Shown here: in pieces, positions 7,282-15,100 of the stretch
Layout: each line of letters opens with the position of its first letter
Numbering within the stretch: position 1 is the stretch's first letter
Source of the DNA: CAZVXI01 sp964631295
GTDB taxonomy: Bacteria; Planctomycetota; Phycisphaerae; Phycisphaerales; SM1A02
Reading direction: 5' to 3'
Length of the DNA stretch: 20,147 bases
Assembly: GCA_964631295.1 (NCBI GenBank)
Contig: CAZVXI010000046.1
Coordinates: 1-20,147 of the forward strand
Translations under genes and position numbers: made by a program
Notes under the pieces: generated by a model
Told to the model about the DNA's origin: nothing
The model's database searches: none
Seen by the model: the letters and a program-made list of their open reading frames with translations, nothing else

Positions 7282-7761
7282 ATGATCATGGCATACGAGT
7301 TCACCACACATCGCCGCGTCGAGTTCTCTGATACCGACATGGCTGGCATCATGCACTTCGCCAATTACTTCCGGTTCATCGAATCGGCAGAGCATGCGTT
7401 TTTTCGGTCGCTCGGCCTGTGCATTCACGGCATGGAAGACGATGGCACGATGTTCGGCTGGGCACGCGTGAGCGCGGCGTGCGACTACCGCGCAGCGCTC
7501 GTCTATCCCGAGGTCGTTGAAACGCACTTGTACGTGACGACGATGGGCCAACGATCAATCGGCTACACTGCCGACTTGCGCCGGTGCGACGACTCAGGCG
7601 AGGCGCACGGCGATCCGGTCGCGCGCGCGAAGTGGAAGGTCGTATACATTCGACGCGGTCCCGGCGAGGAACGCATGCGATCGGCACCGATTCCAGCCGA
7701 TGTCGCCGCTGCAGTCGCGGTCGCACCCGATGAAGTATTGAACACACTTGGAAAGGACTGA
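7282..7761 (+). CDS. Hotdog-fold acyl-CoA thioesterase, 4HBT/YbgC type
   Basis: The protein of 159 residues (157 if it starts at the second ATG, 7288) matches the 4-hydroxybenzoyl-CoA thioesterase/YbgC group. F-S-D-T-D-M-A-G-I-M-H-F-A-N-Y at 15-29 corresponds to the family's F-x-D-x-D-x-x-G-x-x-x-x-x-N-Y, with D19 as the likely catalytic aspartate. The central helix follows (FRFIESAEHAFFRSLG). Known members hydrolyse aromatic or fatty acyl-CoA, or act on acyl-ACP. The frame stays open a long way upstream, but that part only mirrors the glycosyltransferase gene, and the family signature starts here. No strong Shine-Dalgarno is visible before either ATG. Its place near a CoA ligase and a chorismate lyase-like gene makes an aromatic acyl-CoA a natural substrate guess, though fatty acyl substrates are equally possible from sequence. 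It ends 6 nt before the EamA-like gene. Confidence 0.88.
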   Translation: MIMAYEFTTHRRVEFSDTDMAGIMHFANYFRFIESAEHAFFRSLGLCIHGMEDDGTMFGWARVSAACDYRAALVYPEVVETHLYVTTMGQRSIGYTADLRRCDDSGEAHGDPVARAKWKVVYIRRGPGEERMRSAPIPADVAAAVAVAPDEVLNTLGKD

Positions 7762-7767
7762 TCTCAG

Positions 7768-8316
7768 ATGCCCGAACAATCCAGCAATGCCTGGCTGATC
7801 TTCGCCCTGCTCACCGCCGCCAACTGGGGTGTGTACGGTGTGTTCCTGCATACGGGGCAACTCGGCATGGGTGATCCGGCTGTCGGACGCTACAAAGCGT
7901 TCCTGTGGGTCGGGATTGCGTACTTCCTGGTGGCAGTACTCGCGCCGGCAGCGATCATCGTCGCCAAACAGAGTGGCTGGGATATGCCTGTCAAAGGGAT
8001 TACATGGTCGCTGCTGGCTGGTGTCGTCGGTGCCGTCGGCGCGTTCTCCGTGCTGCTTGCATTTGGCGCGAAGGGGCACCCTGCTGCTGTCATGTCAATC
8101 ATCTTCGCGGCTGCGCCGATCGTGAATGCTGTCGTCGCGATTTCGATGCATCCGCCGGCCGGAGGATTCGGCAGTATTCGCTGGCAGTTCTTCGCCGGGA
8201 TTCTTCTTGCAGCGATTGGCGGCATGCTCGTCACGCTTTACAAGCCCGGCCCGGGCGCAAAGCCCAAGCCAGCATCCGCGCTCACCGCACCTGTGCAAGA
8301 GCCGGCCGGCGAATGA
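7768..8316 (+). CDS. Half-size EamA/DMT-like membrane protein
   Basis: This 182-residue protein has five predicted membrane helices (about 9-28, 44-66, 77-100, 105-127 and 138-157), then a Pro/Ala-rich cytosolic tail. The spacing and the motifs GVYGVFLHTGQ, KAFLWVGIAYFL and GAKGHPAAVMSIIFAAAPIVN fit one EamA repeat. Full drug/metabolite transporters have two repeats (about 300 residues), so this form would have to pair with itself or a partner. I recall similar single-domain proteins in planctomycetes, including the HPPAGG loop. Small-molecule transport is the family expectation and the substrate is unknown. AAGGA at 7753-7757 lies 10 nt before the ATG. The stop overlaps the next start as ATGA, indicating translational coupling to the CoA ligase. 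Confidence 0.8.
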   Translation: MPEQSSNAWLIFALLTAANWGVYGVFLHTGQLGMGDPAVGRYKAFLWVGIAYFLVAVLAPAAIIVAKQSGWDMPVKGITWSLLAGVVGAVGAFSVLLAFGAKGHPAAVMSIIFAAAPIVNAVVAISMHPPAGGFGSIRWQFFAGILLAAIGGMLVTLYKPGPGAKPKPASALTAPVQEPAGE

Positions 8317-9626
8317 CGTCGCCAGCACACCCAACAAGGCATGCCATCGAGACCGAGCAACTCGCACTGCTTAACAAGTTGCTTGCCGCGCTCCAGGAGT
8401 CGAACACCTTTTACGGTGATCGGCTTCGCGCCGCGGGGCTGGCCGATCCTGTGCACTCGCTCGATGAGTTCACCGCGCGGATGCCGCTCACAACCAAACA
8501 GCATCTCATTGACGATCAGCAGCAGCATCCACCGTACGGTACAAACCTCACCTATCCGATCGAGCGGTACACGCGACTGCACCAGACGAGCTCCACGACC
8601 GGCAGCCCCGTGCGCTGGCTGGATGACGCAGCGAGTTGGGATGCGCTCGTCGACGACTGGGTGACCATTCTGCAGGCGGCAGGCACCACCGAACACGACC
8701 GGCTGTTCGCTGCGTTCTCGTTCGGGCCTTTCATCGGCTTCTGGATCGGTTTCGAAGCGGCGCTTCGGCTTGGATGCCTGGCAATCCCAGGCGGCGCGAT
8801 GAACAGCATCACGCGACTGCGAGTCATCCTCGCCAACGACGTCACGATTGTCTGCTGCACGCCAACCTACGCGCTTCGCCTTGCAGAGACTGCGCGCGAA
8901 GAGCACATCGATCTGAGCGGTTCGGCGGTCCAGAGGCTCATTGTTGCCGGCGAGCCCGGTGGCAGCGTGCCGGCAGTCCGCAAGCGCATCGAGCAGGCCT
9001 GGGGTGGGGCGCGAGTGTTTGACCATCACGGCATGACCGAGATCGGCCCGGCGACCTATCAGTGCCCGGATCACCCGGGTACGCTCCACCTGCTGGAGGC
9101 ATCTCTGCTGTGCGAGTTTCTCGATCCCTCGACAGGCCAGCCGGTCGAGGAAACACACGATGGCCTTGCCGAGCTTGTCGTGACCACGCTCCGGCGGACC
9201 GGGTCACCGCTGCTGCGGTATCGAACAGGCGACCTTGTCCACCCGGGCAAGATCGAACAATGTTCCTGCGGCCGCTGGGAGCGGGCCTTGCCCGGCGGCG
9301 TTGTCAGCCGCGCGGACGACATGGTGTTTGTTCGTGGCGTAAACTTATATCCTGGAGCCATCGAGCAGATCGTCAGTCGGCATCCTGAAGTCGCCGAGTA
9401 TCGCGTGGAGGTGTCTGAGCATCGGGGGATGACCGAACTGCGGATGCTCATCGAATCCGCCAGTGCCGATAGTAATACAATGGATATGCAGCGAGCCCTC
9501 GCCGACGACCTGCGCAGCTCGCTCAATCTCCGGATCCCGATCGAGGTCGTGCCGGCAGATACGCTGCCCAGGTTCGAGTTCAAGGCCCGGCGATGGGTCA
9601 AGGTGGCCTCGTCTGCATCATCATGA
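8313..9626 (+). CDS. PaaK-like adenylate-forming CoA ligase (probable aryl-CoA ligase)
   Basis: The start is set at ATG 8313, which forms an ATGA overlap with the upstream gene; the longer upstream frame only mirrors that gene. The 437-residue product matches phenylacetate-CoA ligase (PaaK) in length and motif order. The phosphate-binding loop is at 92-99 (TSSTTGSP). The adenine-site A5 motif HGMTEIGP is at 239-246, A7 YRTGDLV at 303-309, and the metal-binding-like C-S-C-G at 317-320. R-x-D-D-M-x-x-V-R-G-V-N-L-Y-P is near 333-347, and a C-terminal lysine (K424, in RFEFKARRW) can serve as the A10 lysine. PaaK-type enzymes activate an aromatic carboxylate with ATP and then form the CoA thioester. 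The overlap with a chorismate lyase-like gene downstream suggests a hydroxybenzoate substrate. That is inference; phenylacetate or another acid is not excluded. Confidence 0.9.
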   Translation: MTSPAHPTRHAIETEQLALLNKLLAALQESNTFYGDRLRAAGLADPVHSLDEFTARMPLTTKQHLIDDQQQHPPYGTNLTYPIERYTRLHQTSSTTGSPVRWLDDAASWDALVDDWVTILQAAGTTEHDRLFAAFSFGPFIGFWIGFEAALRLGCLAIPGGAMNSITRLRVILANDVTIVCCTPTYALRLAETAREEHIDLSGSAVQRLIVAGEPGGSVPAVRKRIEQAWGGARVFDHHGMTEIGPATYQCPDHPGTLHLLEASLLCEFLDPSTGQPVEETHDGLAELVVTTLRRTGSPLLRYRTGDLVHPGKIEQCSCGRWERALPGGVVSRADDMVFVRGVNLYPGAIEQIVSRHPEVAEYRVEVSEHRGMTELRMLIESASADSNTMDMQRALADDLRSSLNLRIPIEVVPADTLPRFEFKARRWVKVASSASS

Positions 9627-10186
9627 CGTTCCATTCTCAAGACATCCTGACAACCCCCGATCTGCTGGGGGAGTATTACGCAGCCCGTGGGCTCCCCGAA
9701 CCTGTCATGCGGTCGATCGATTCTGACGCCATGCCGGAACCTTATCGGTCCCTGCTCGTTCACGATCGCGACATGACGACCACGCTTGAGGCACATTGGC
9801 GCAGCCCTCTGCATGTTGAGGTACTGGAGCGGACGATCGATGCGGCGACCCTTAACCGGCTTGTCGTCCTGCGAACCGACTCGGGCAATGCGCCAGTCGA
9901 GTTCGGCGCAATTCGAATCCACCTCGCTGCCTTTGACGAAAAAGCACGTGAGGAAATCTCGGACTGCAGCAGACCACTCGGGGCGATACTCCGAGAGCAC
10001 TCCAAGGGGTACTCCTGCCGTCCACGCGGGTTCTTTGCGATTGTGGCGGATGCAATGACTGATCAGGCGTTCAACATAGGGGGTGGCGCGGATTTGTTCG
10101 GCAGGCACAACACTCTGTTTGCGGCAAATGATGCGGTACTCGCGGAGGTCGTTGAGATTCTGCCGCCAATGACGGAGACAAGATGA
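9623..10186 (+). CDS. Chorismate lyase-like protein (UbiC/DUF98 superfamily)
   Basis: ATG 9623 overlaps the stop of the CoA ligase gene (ATGA) and gives 187 residues, close to E. coli UbiC (165) and mycobacterial chorismate lyase (about 200). Similarity to UbiC is visible in order. N-R-L-V-V-L-R-T-D-S-G at 78-88 matches R-E-I-L-L-C-A-D-G, placing R79 at the substrate-binding Arg76 of UbiC. R-P-L-G-A-I-L at 117-123 matches T-P-L-G-R-Y-L. L-F-G-R-H at 158-162 matches L-W-G-R-R. The closing V-V-E-I-L-P-P at 176-182 matches the catalytic-Glu strand (E178). These enzymes convert chorismate to 4-hydroxybenzoate and pyruvate. The alignment was made by eye and overall identity is low, so another small-molecule role is possible. 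The frame again closes as ATGA onto the next gene. Confidence 0.75.
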   Translation: MTFHSQDILTTPDLLGEYYAARGLPEPVMRSIDSDAMPEPYRSLLVHDRDMTTTLEAHWRSPLHVEVLERTIDAATLNRLVVLRTDSGNAPVEFGAIRIHLAAFDEKAREEISDCSRPLGAILREHSKGYSCRPRGFFAIVADAMTDQAFNIGGGADLFGRHNTLFAANDAVLAEVVEILPPMTETR

Positions 10187-11484
10187 TCAATCAATCTGCC
10201 AACCTGAACGATGATGCAGCCCTGCTGGAATGCGATGTTGTGATCATCGGTGCCGGCCCTGCTGGGTGCGCAACGGCTGCGGTAATCGCCGAGGTCGGCC
10301 ACGATGTGCTCATCGTCGAGAAACAGTCATTCCCCCGCTACCGCGTGGGTGAATCGCTCATCCCCTACTGCTGGTTCCCGCTCAATCGAATCGGCGCTGT
10401 TGACAAGATAAAGAGTGCCGCGTTCGCAACGGAGAAACGTTGCGTGCAGTTCGTCAGCACTGATGGAAGCTCCGCCACCGCATTTCCGTTCTCAGATCAT
10501 ACCAATCACGAGTGCGCGCTCACCTGGCAGGTGAAGCGTGAGGCATTTGATCAGATGCTGCTCGACAATGCGCTTGAGCGCGGCGCTCGCGTGATGATGA
10601 ACACGAATGCGCGATCACTCATCCGCGATGGCGACAAGGTCGTCGGCGTGAAGGTGGCCACTGAGTCCGACGAGAAAATCGATATCCGCGCAAGGACAGT
10701 TGTCGATGCGAGCGGGCGCGACATGTTCGCGATCTCGAAGAACAACTGGCGTGTGTCTGATCCGGAACTCAAGAAGATTGCGGTCTGGTCGTACTACCGC
10801 GGTGCGCGGCGTGATTGCGATCAGGACGCCACTGCAACGACCGTGGCCTACCTTCCTGAGAAGGGGTGGTTCTGGTACATCCCGCTGCCGGATGACATTG
10901 TCAGTGTCGGTGCTGTCGCTGATCGTGATTACCTCTATCGCGGGCCGCGCGATCCCGAAGCCATCCTCGATCGCGAAATTGAGACTCAGCCGTGGATTCG
11001 AGAACGCTGCGCGACCGGTGAGCGGATCGCCCCTGTCCGAGTGACCGGTGATTACTCCTATCGATCGCAGTTTTGTGCAGAGGATGGGCTCATCCTGGTG
11101 GGCGATGCGTTCGCCTTCCTGGACCCGGTCTTTTCGTCAGGTGTGTACCTCGCGCTTCAATCCGGCGTCCTGGCCGGCGAAACCATCAGCCAGACGCTCT
11201 CGGACGGCAATACCTCCGCGACACGTTTCAATGACTATGCTGAACGGTTGTGCAGCAGCATCGAATCAATGCGCAAACTCGTCTATGCGTTCTACGATAC
11301 CGCGTTTCACTTCAGTGATCTTGTCAAAGCCCATCCCGATTTGCGACACGATCTGACAGATTGCCTGATTGGCAACCTCGAGCGCGACTTCGAAGCACTC
11401 TCGCGCGGGCTGGCTGAGTTTGCGAACATACCGGAACCCGTTTCGCATGGACGACCTCACACAACCGCACGAGCAAACTCCTGA
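10183..11484 (+). CDS. Flavin-dependent halogenase-like FAD oxidoreductase
   Basis: This 433-residue protein starts in an ATGA overlap and has an N-terminal Rossmann FAD site G-A-G-P-A-G at 23-28, with E46 closing the strand (LIVEK). F-P-R-Y-R-V-G-E-S-L-I-P at 50-61 is typical of tryptophan-halogenase and geranylgeranyl-reductase relatives. Both motifs used to mark flavin-dependent halogenases are present: W-x-W-x-I-P as WFWYIP at 229-234, and F-x-x-P-x-x-S-x-G as F312-L-D-P315-V-F-S318-S-G320. The FAD-binding G-D lies at 307-308 (LVGDAFAF). K85 (TEKRCVQF) sits roughly where halogenases have the catalytic lysine. Halogenases of this kind use FADH2, O2 and halide to halogenate phenols or pyrroles, often on a carrier. 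Related non-halogenating oxidases and reductases share much of this pattern, so halogenation is likely but not certain. The neighbouring chorismate lyase-like and CoA ligase genes fit a phenolic substrate. Confidence 0.83.
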   Translation: MINQSANLNDDAALLECDVVIIGAGPAGCATAAVIAEVGHDVLIVEKQSFPRYRVGESLIPYCWFPLNRIGAVDKIKSAAFATEKRCVQFVSTDGSSATAFPFSDHTNHECALTWQVKREAFDQMLLDNALERGARVMMNTNARSLIRDGDKVVGVKVATESDEKIDIRARTVVDASGRDMFAISKNNWRVSDPELKKIAVWSYYRGARRDCDQDATATTVAYLPEKGWFWYIPLPDDIVSVGAVADRDYLYRGPRDPEAILDREIETQPWIRERCATGERIAPVRVTGDYSYRSQFCAEDGLILVGDAFAFLDPVFSSGVYLALQSGVLAGETISQTLSDGNTSATRFNDYAERLCSSIESMRKLVYAFYDTAFHFSDLVKAHPDLRHDLTDCLIGNLERDFEALSRGLAEFANIPEPVSHGRPHTTARANS

Positions 11485-12184
11485 CCAAAGCAGCACCAGC
11501 GATCCGCCAATCGTCGCACTGCGATCTGTATCGAAGAGCTACGGCTCCACGCGTGATGTCCTGCATGATGTGACGCTCGATATCGCGCGCGGCGAGGCGC
11601 TTGCCGTCGTCGGACCCTCAGGTTCCGGCAAGAGCACACTCCTGAACATCATCGGTGCGCTGACACCGCCGACCTCGGGCGAGGTCCGGGTCGCCGGGAA
11701 GTTGCTTGGCAATCAAAGTGACGACGAACTTGCGCAACTGAGAAATACGACGATCGGCTTTGTGTTTCAATCACACCATCTCTTGCCGCAATGTACTGCG
11801 ATCGAGAATGTCCTGATCCCCTCGATTGTGCACAAGGCCGGTGCAAATCGTCACACGGTCGTTGCACGCGGAAGAGAACTGCTCGATCGCGTCGGGCTTG
11901 CTCATCGTGAATCGCACAAGCCAGGGCAGATGTCGGGCGGCGAATGCCAGCGTGTTGCCGTCGCGCGATCACTCATCAACCAGCCACAGTTGCTGCTTGC
12001 CGACGAGCCGACCGGGTCGCTCGATGAGCAGACAGCAGATGAACTCGGCGCACTGCTGGCAGAAATCAACGAGGAGCGCGGCGTTACGCTCGTGACCGTC
12101 ACCCATGCCCGGCGACTGGCCGATCAGATGAAACGACAGATCTCTCTCCGAGGCGGGCGCATCGAAACCGCCATTCAAGCATGA
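11447..12184 (+). CDS. ABC transporter ATP-binding protein, LolD/MacB type
   Basis: This 245-residue ATPase has Walker A G-P-S-G-S-G-K-S-T at 56-64, a Q-loop at Q108 (FVFQSHHLLP), the signature M-S-G-G-E at 162-166, Walker B L-L-L-A-D-E-P at 182-188 followed by T-G-S-L-D, and the switch histidine H220. FQSHHLLP and ADEPTGSLD place it in the LolD/MacB/FtsE group, which couples to FtsX-type permeases. That fits the next gene, with which it overlaps as ATGA. The chosen start is the first ATG that gives a normal-length N-terminus. It lies inside the last 38 nt of the halogenase-like gene in another frame, with only a weak Shine-Dalgarno (GGAA about 11 nt upstream). These ATPases power lipoprotein release or export from the inner membrane, or extrusion of peptides and small molecules. 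No membrane-fusion protein is encoded nearby. Confidence 0.93.
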   Translation: MDDLTQPHEQTPDQSSTSDPPIVALRSVSKSYGSTRDVLHDVTLDIARGEALAVVGPSGSGKSTLLNIIGALTPPTSGEVRVAGKLLGNQSDDELAQLRNTTIGFVFQSHHLLPQCTAIENVLIPSIVHKAGANRHTVVARGRELLDRVGLAHRESHKPGQMSGGECQRVAVARSLINQPQLLLADEPTGSLDEQTADELGALLAEINEERGVTLVTVTHARRLADQMKRQISLRGGRIETAIQA

Positions 12185-15100
12185 ATCGCTGGCGCCTCAT
12201 CCTGCAGACCACGGCCTACTACTGGCGCACCAACGTCGGCGTCGTGATCGGCATCATGATCGCAACCGCCGTCCTCACCGGCGCGCTGATCACGGGTGAC
12301 TCCATTCGACAGACCCTGCGCGCTCAGGCAGTGGAGCGCATCGGTCAGATGGACTTCGCGATGGTTACCGGCGATCGGTTCTTCCGTGACGACCTTGCCG
12401 AGCGGACTGAGTCGTCGCTTGATGGCGTTTCATGTGTGCCGGTCATCAATGTTCGCGGCATCGTGGCGACACCTGATGGTTCACGCACGGCGCGCGATGT
12501 CAACTTACTCGGCGTGGATCAACAGTTCTTCGAGCTTGCACCCCAACCTTTCAAGGTTGATCCAACCAAAGATGGCTGGCTGATCAACGATCGCCTCGCG
12601 GCCGAACTCGGTGCGGAAGCAGGCGATGAACTGATCATCCGCATGGAAAAGCCCAGCGCACTTCCACGGGAATCTGTTCTCGCTGACTCACAGGACTATT
12701 CATTTGCCGCCAGATCAGTGGTTGGAAAGGTGATCGGCGCGACTGAGTTTGGCAATTTTGGCCTGACCGTGAGCCCTGTGCCGCAAGCGAATATCTTCGT
12801 GCCGCTCTCCTGGCTCCAGGAACAACTCGAGCTTGACGATCGCGCAAACACGCTGCTGGTGCGTGCCCAGGACGGCACTCGCGTCGAAGATGTCGACGCA
12901 GCAGTTCAAGCTGTGTTCACGATTGCAGACGCGCAGACCGAACTCGCTGCACTGCCCGGCACATCGACCGCAGAACTACACACGCAACGCATCTTCATCG
13001 ACCCGCCGATTGCTTCGCTGGCGGCGTCCGGCGAAGCGACCGCCACTGGAATCCTCACCTATTTCGTCAACACGATTGCGCACGCCGACCGTGAGACGCC
13101 CTATTCCATGATCACCGGGATCGGAAGTCTGCAAGGCAGCGGAAGCGGTGGCGGCTCCGCCATTGCAGATACCGTCCGACCGGTCGATCTGCGTGACGAC
13201 GAAATCGTCATCAACGACTGGCTCGCCGACGACCTCGCCGCCAGTCCTGGCGACACGTTGCGTATCGCGTACTTCGTACTTGATGAAAATGATCAACTCG
13301 TCGAGCGCGAACGAGCCTTCACAGTGCGGCAAGTCGTTCCAATGGAAGGGCTCGCGGCAGACCGAACGTTGATGCCCGAGTTTCCCGGCATTGCAACGGC
13401 CGAGAGCAGCCGCGACTGGGAACCGGGCATGCCCATCGACCTTGGCCGCGTGCGCGACAAGGACGAAGATTACTGGCAGGATCATCGCGGCACACCCAAG
13501 GCGTTCATCACGCTTGCCGCTGCGCAGGACATGTGGGCAAACCGCTATGGTGATCTGACAGCGATCCGTATGCCGAAAGCTGAGATGTCTGCGGCTCAGT
13601 CGCGACTGAGAGAGCAACTCAATCCCGCATCGCTCGGGTTTCACGTGCGCGATGTTCGCACGCCCGCCCTGGCAGCAAGCAATCCCGCAACGGACTTCGG
13701 ACTGCTTCTCCTCGGGCTGAGTTCGTTTCTTATTGGCGCATCACTCGTGCTGACTGCACTGCTCTTCGTGCTGACTGCCCAGCAGCGCGCATCGCAGATT
13801 GGATTGCAGCGCGCAATCGGTTTCACAACCAGGGCAGCGGGCCGCATACTCCTCATTGAAGCGGCAGCACTTGCTGTCATCGGTTGCATCGTTGGTGGAC
13901 TGCTGAGCGTGTTGTACACCGCGGCGATACTCGCCGCCCTGACGGGTATCTGGAGTGACGCGGTCGCGGGAACCTCGCTGAGCCTGCATGTTTCACCGGT
14001 CTCGATCGCGATCGGACTCGGCGCATCGTTTGCCATCGCCTGGCTGTCGATGCGTGTCGCGATCCACCAACTGATGCGGCGCGATGCCCTGTCGCTGCTG
14101 CGCGATCTTCCTTCACAGAGCTCCTCGCCGAGGAATCGGCCCTGGCTGAGTCTTGGGGTCGTGGCCGCCTCCTTTGTGGGTGTCATGGTGATTGTCACGA
14201 CCGGCGGGGCGGATGGGCCAGACGCATCACGGTTCTTTTCAGCGGGTGCGCTTTCGCTCATCGCAGGGATTGCCCTGTGCCGGGTCGTGCTTGTTCTTCT
14301 GAATCGTGGCCGCAGCTCTGCACAACTGTCCATCATCGGGCTCGGCATCCGCAACAACGCCCGGCGAATCGGCCGCGGGCTTGCAGTCACATGGATGCTC
14401 GCCAGTGGTGTATTCCTCGTTGGTTCGATCTCCGTGCATCAACTCGATGCGTGGGAAGACGCAGCCGCGCGCGATTCGGGGACGGGTGGATTTGCATTCG
14501 TGGGCGAAACGAGCATCGCCATCCCAGCAGACCTGAACTCGCAGCGCGGGCGCGATGCGTTCGGCTTGACAGAAGATGATCTTGCAGGCATGTCGTTCGT
14601 GTCGATGCGCGTTCGCGCTGGCGACGAAGCCAGTTGCCTGAACCTCAATCGTCCGCAGACACCGCGCATGCTTGGCGTCGATCCCGATAAACTTGCGCAG
14701 CGGGGCGCCTTCACCTTTGCGCGCTGGGATCAGGATCTCGCGAGCAATGGATCATGGACATTGCTTGATGCCGACCTCGGCAATGGCCGCGTTCCGGTCA
14801 TCGTTGATGACACCAGCGCCATGTGGTCGTTGCACAAATCCATCGGAGACTCGATTGAATACGTTGATGAATCGGGGCGACCATTCGATGCGGTCATTGT
14901 CGGGACGATTGCTGCATCAATTCTGCAGGGAAATGTGCTTGTGTCGGAGGACCATTTTCGTTCGCGCTATCCCACGACTGGCGGGTTCAGGATGTTCCTG
15001 ATTGATGCCCCGGGAGCGGATCGCGATGAATCTGCACCCACGCTGGAACGGGCGCTGAGCGATGTGGGCATGCAGATGCAAGCCGCTGCGGAGCGCCTGG

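Noticed and set aside
7905..8312. N-terminal extension of the CoA ligase
   Set aside because: The frame is open far upstream, but its translation is Arg-rich and out of frame with the EamA-like gene. The ATGA at 8313 and the normal PaaK length support the shorter start.
9071..10108. Minus-strand open frame of 345 codons
   Set aside because: It mirrors the CoA ligase and chorismate lyase-like genes, is rich in Arg/Ser/Pro and has no family signature. It is a shadow of GC-biased codon use.
9623..11484. Reading the lyase-like and FAD genes as a ubiquinone operon (ubiC, ubiH-like)
   Set aside because: UbiA, UbiE and UbiG are absent, the FAD protein carries halogenase motifs, and a PaaK-like ligase has no role in ubiquinone synthesis.
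13641..14390. Minus-strand open frame of 249 codons inside the permease gene
   Set aside because: The plus-strand permease reading has clear membrane helices and FtsX coupling motifs here; the minus reading is Ser/Arg/Pro-rich low-complexity text.
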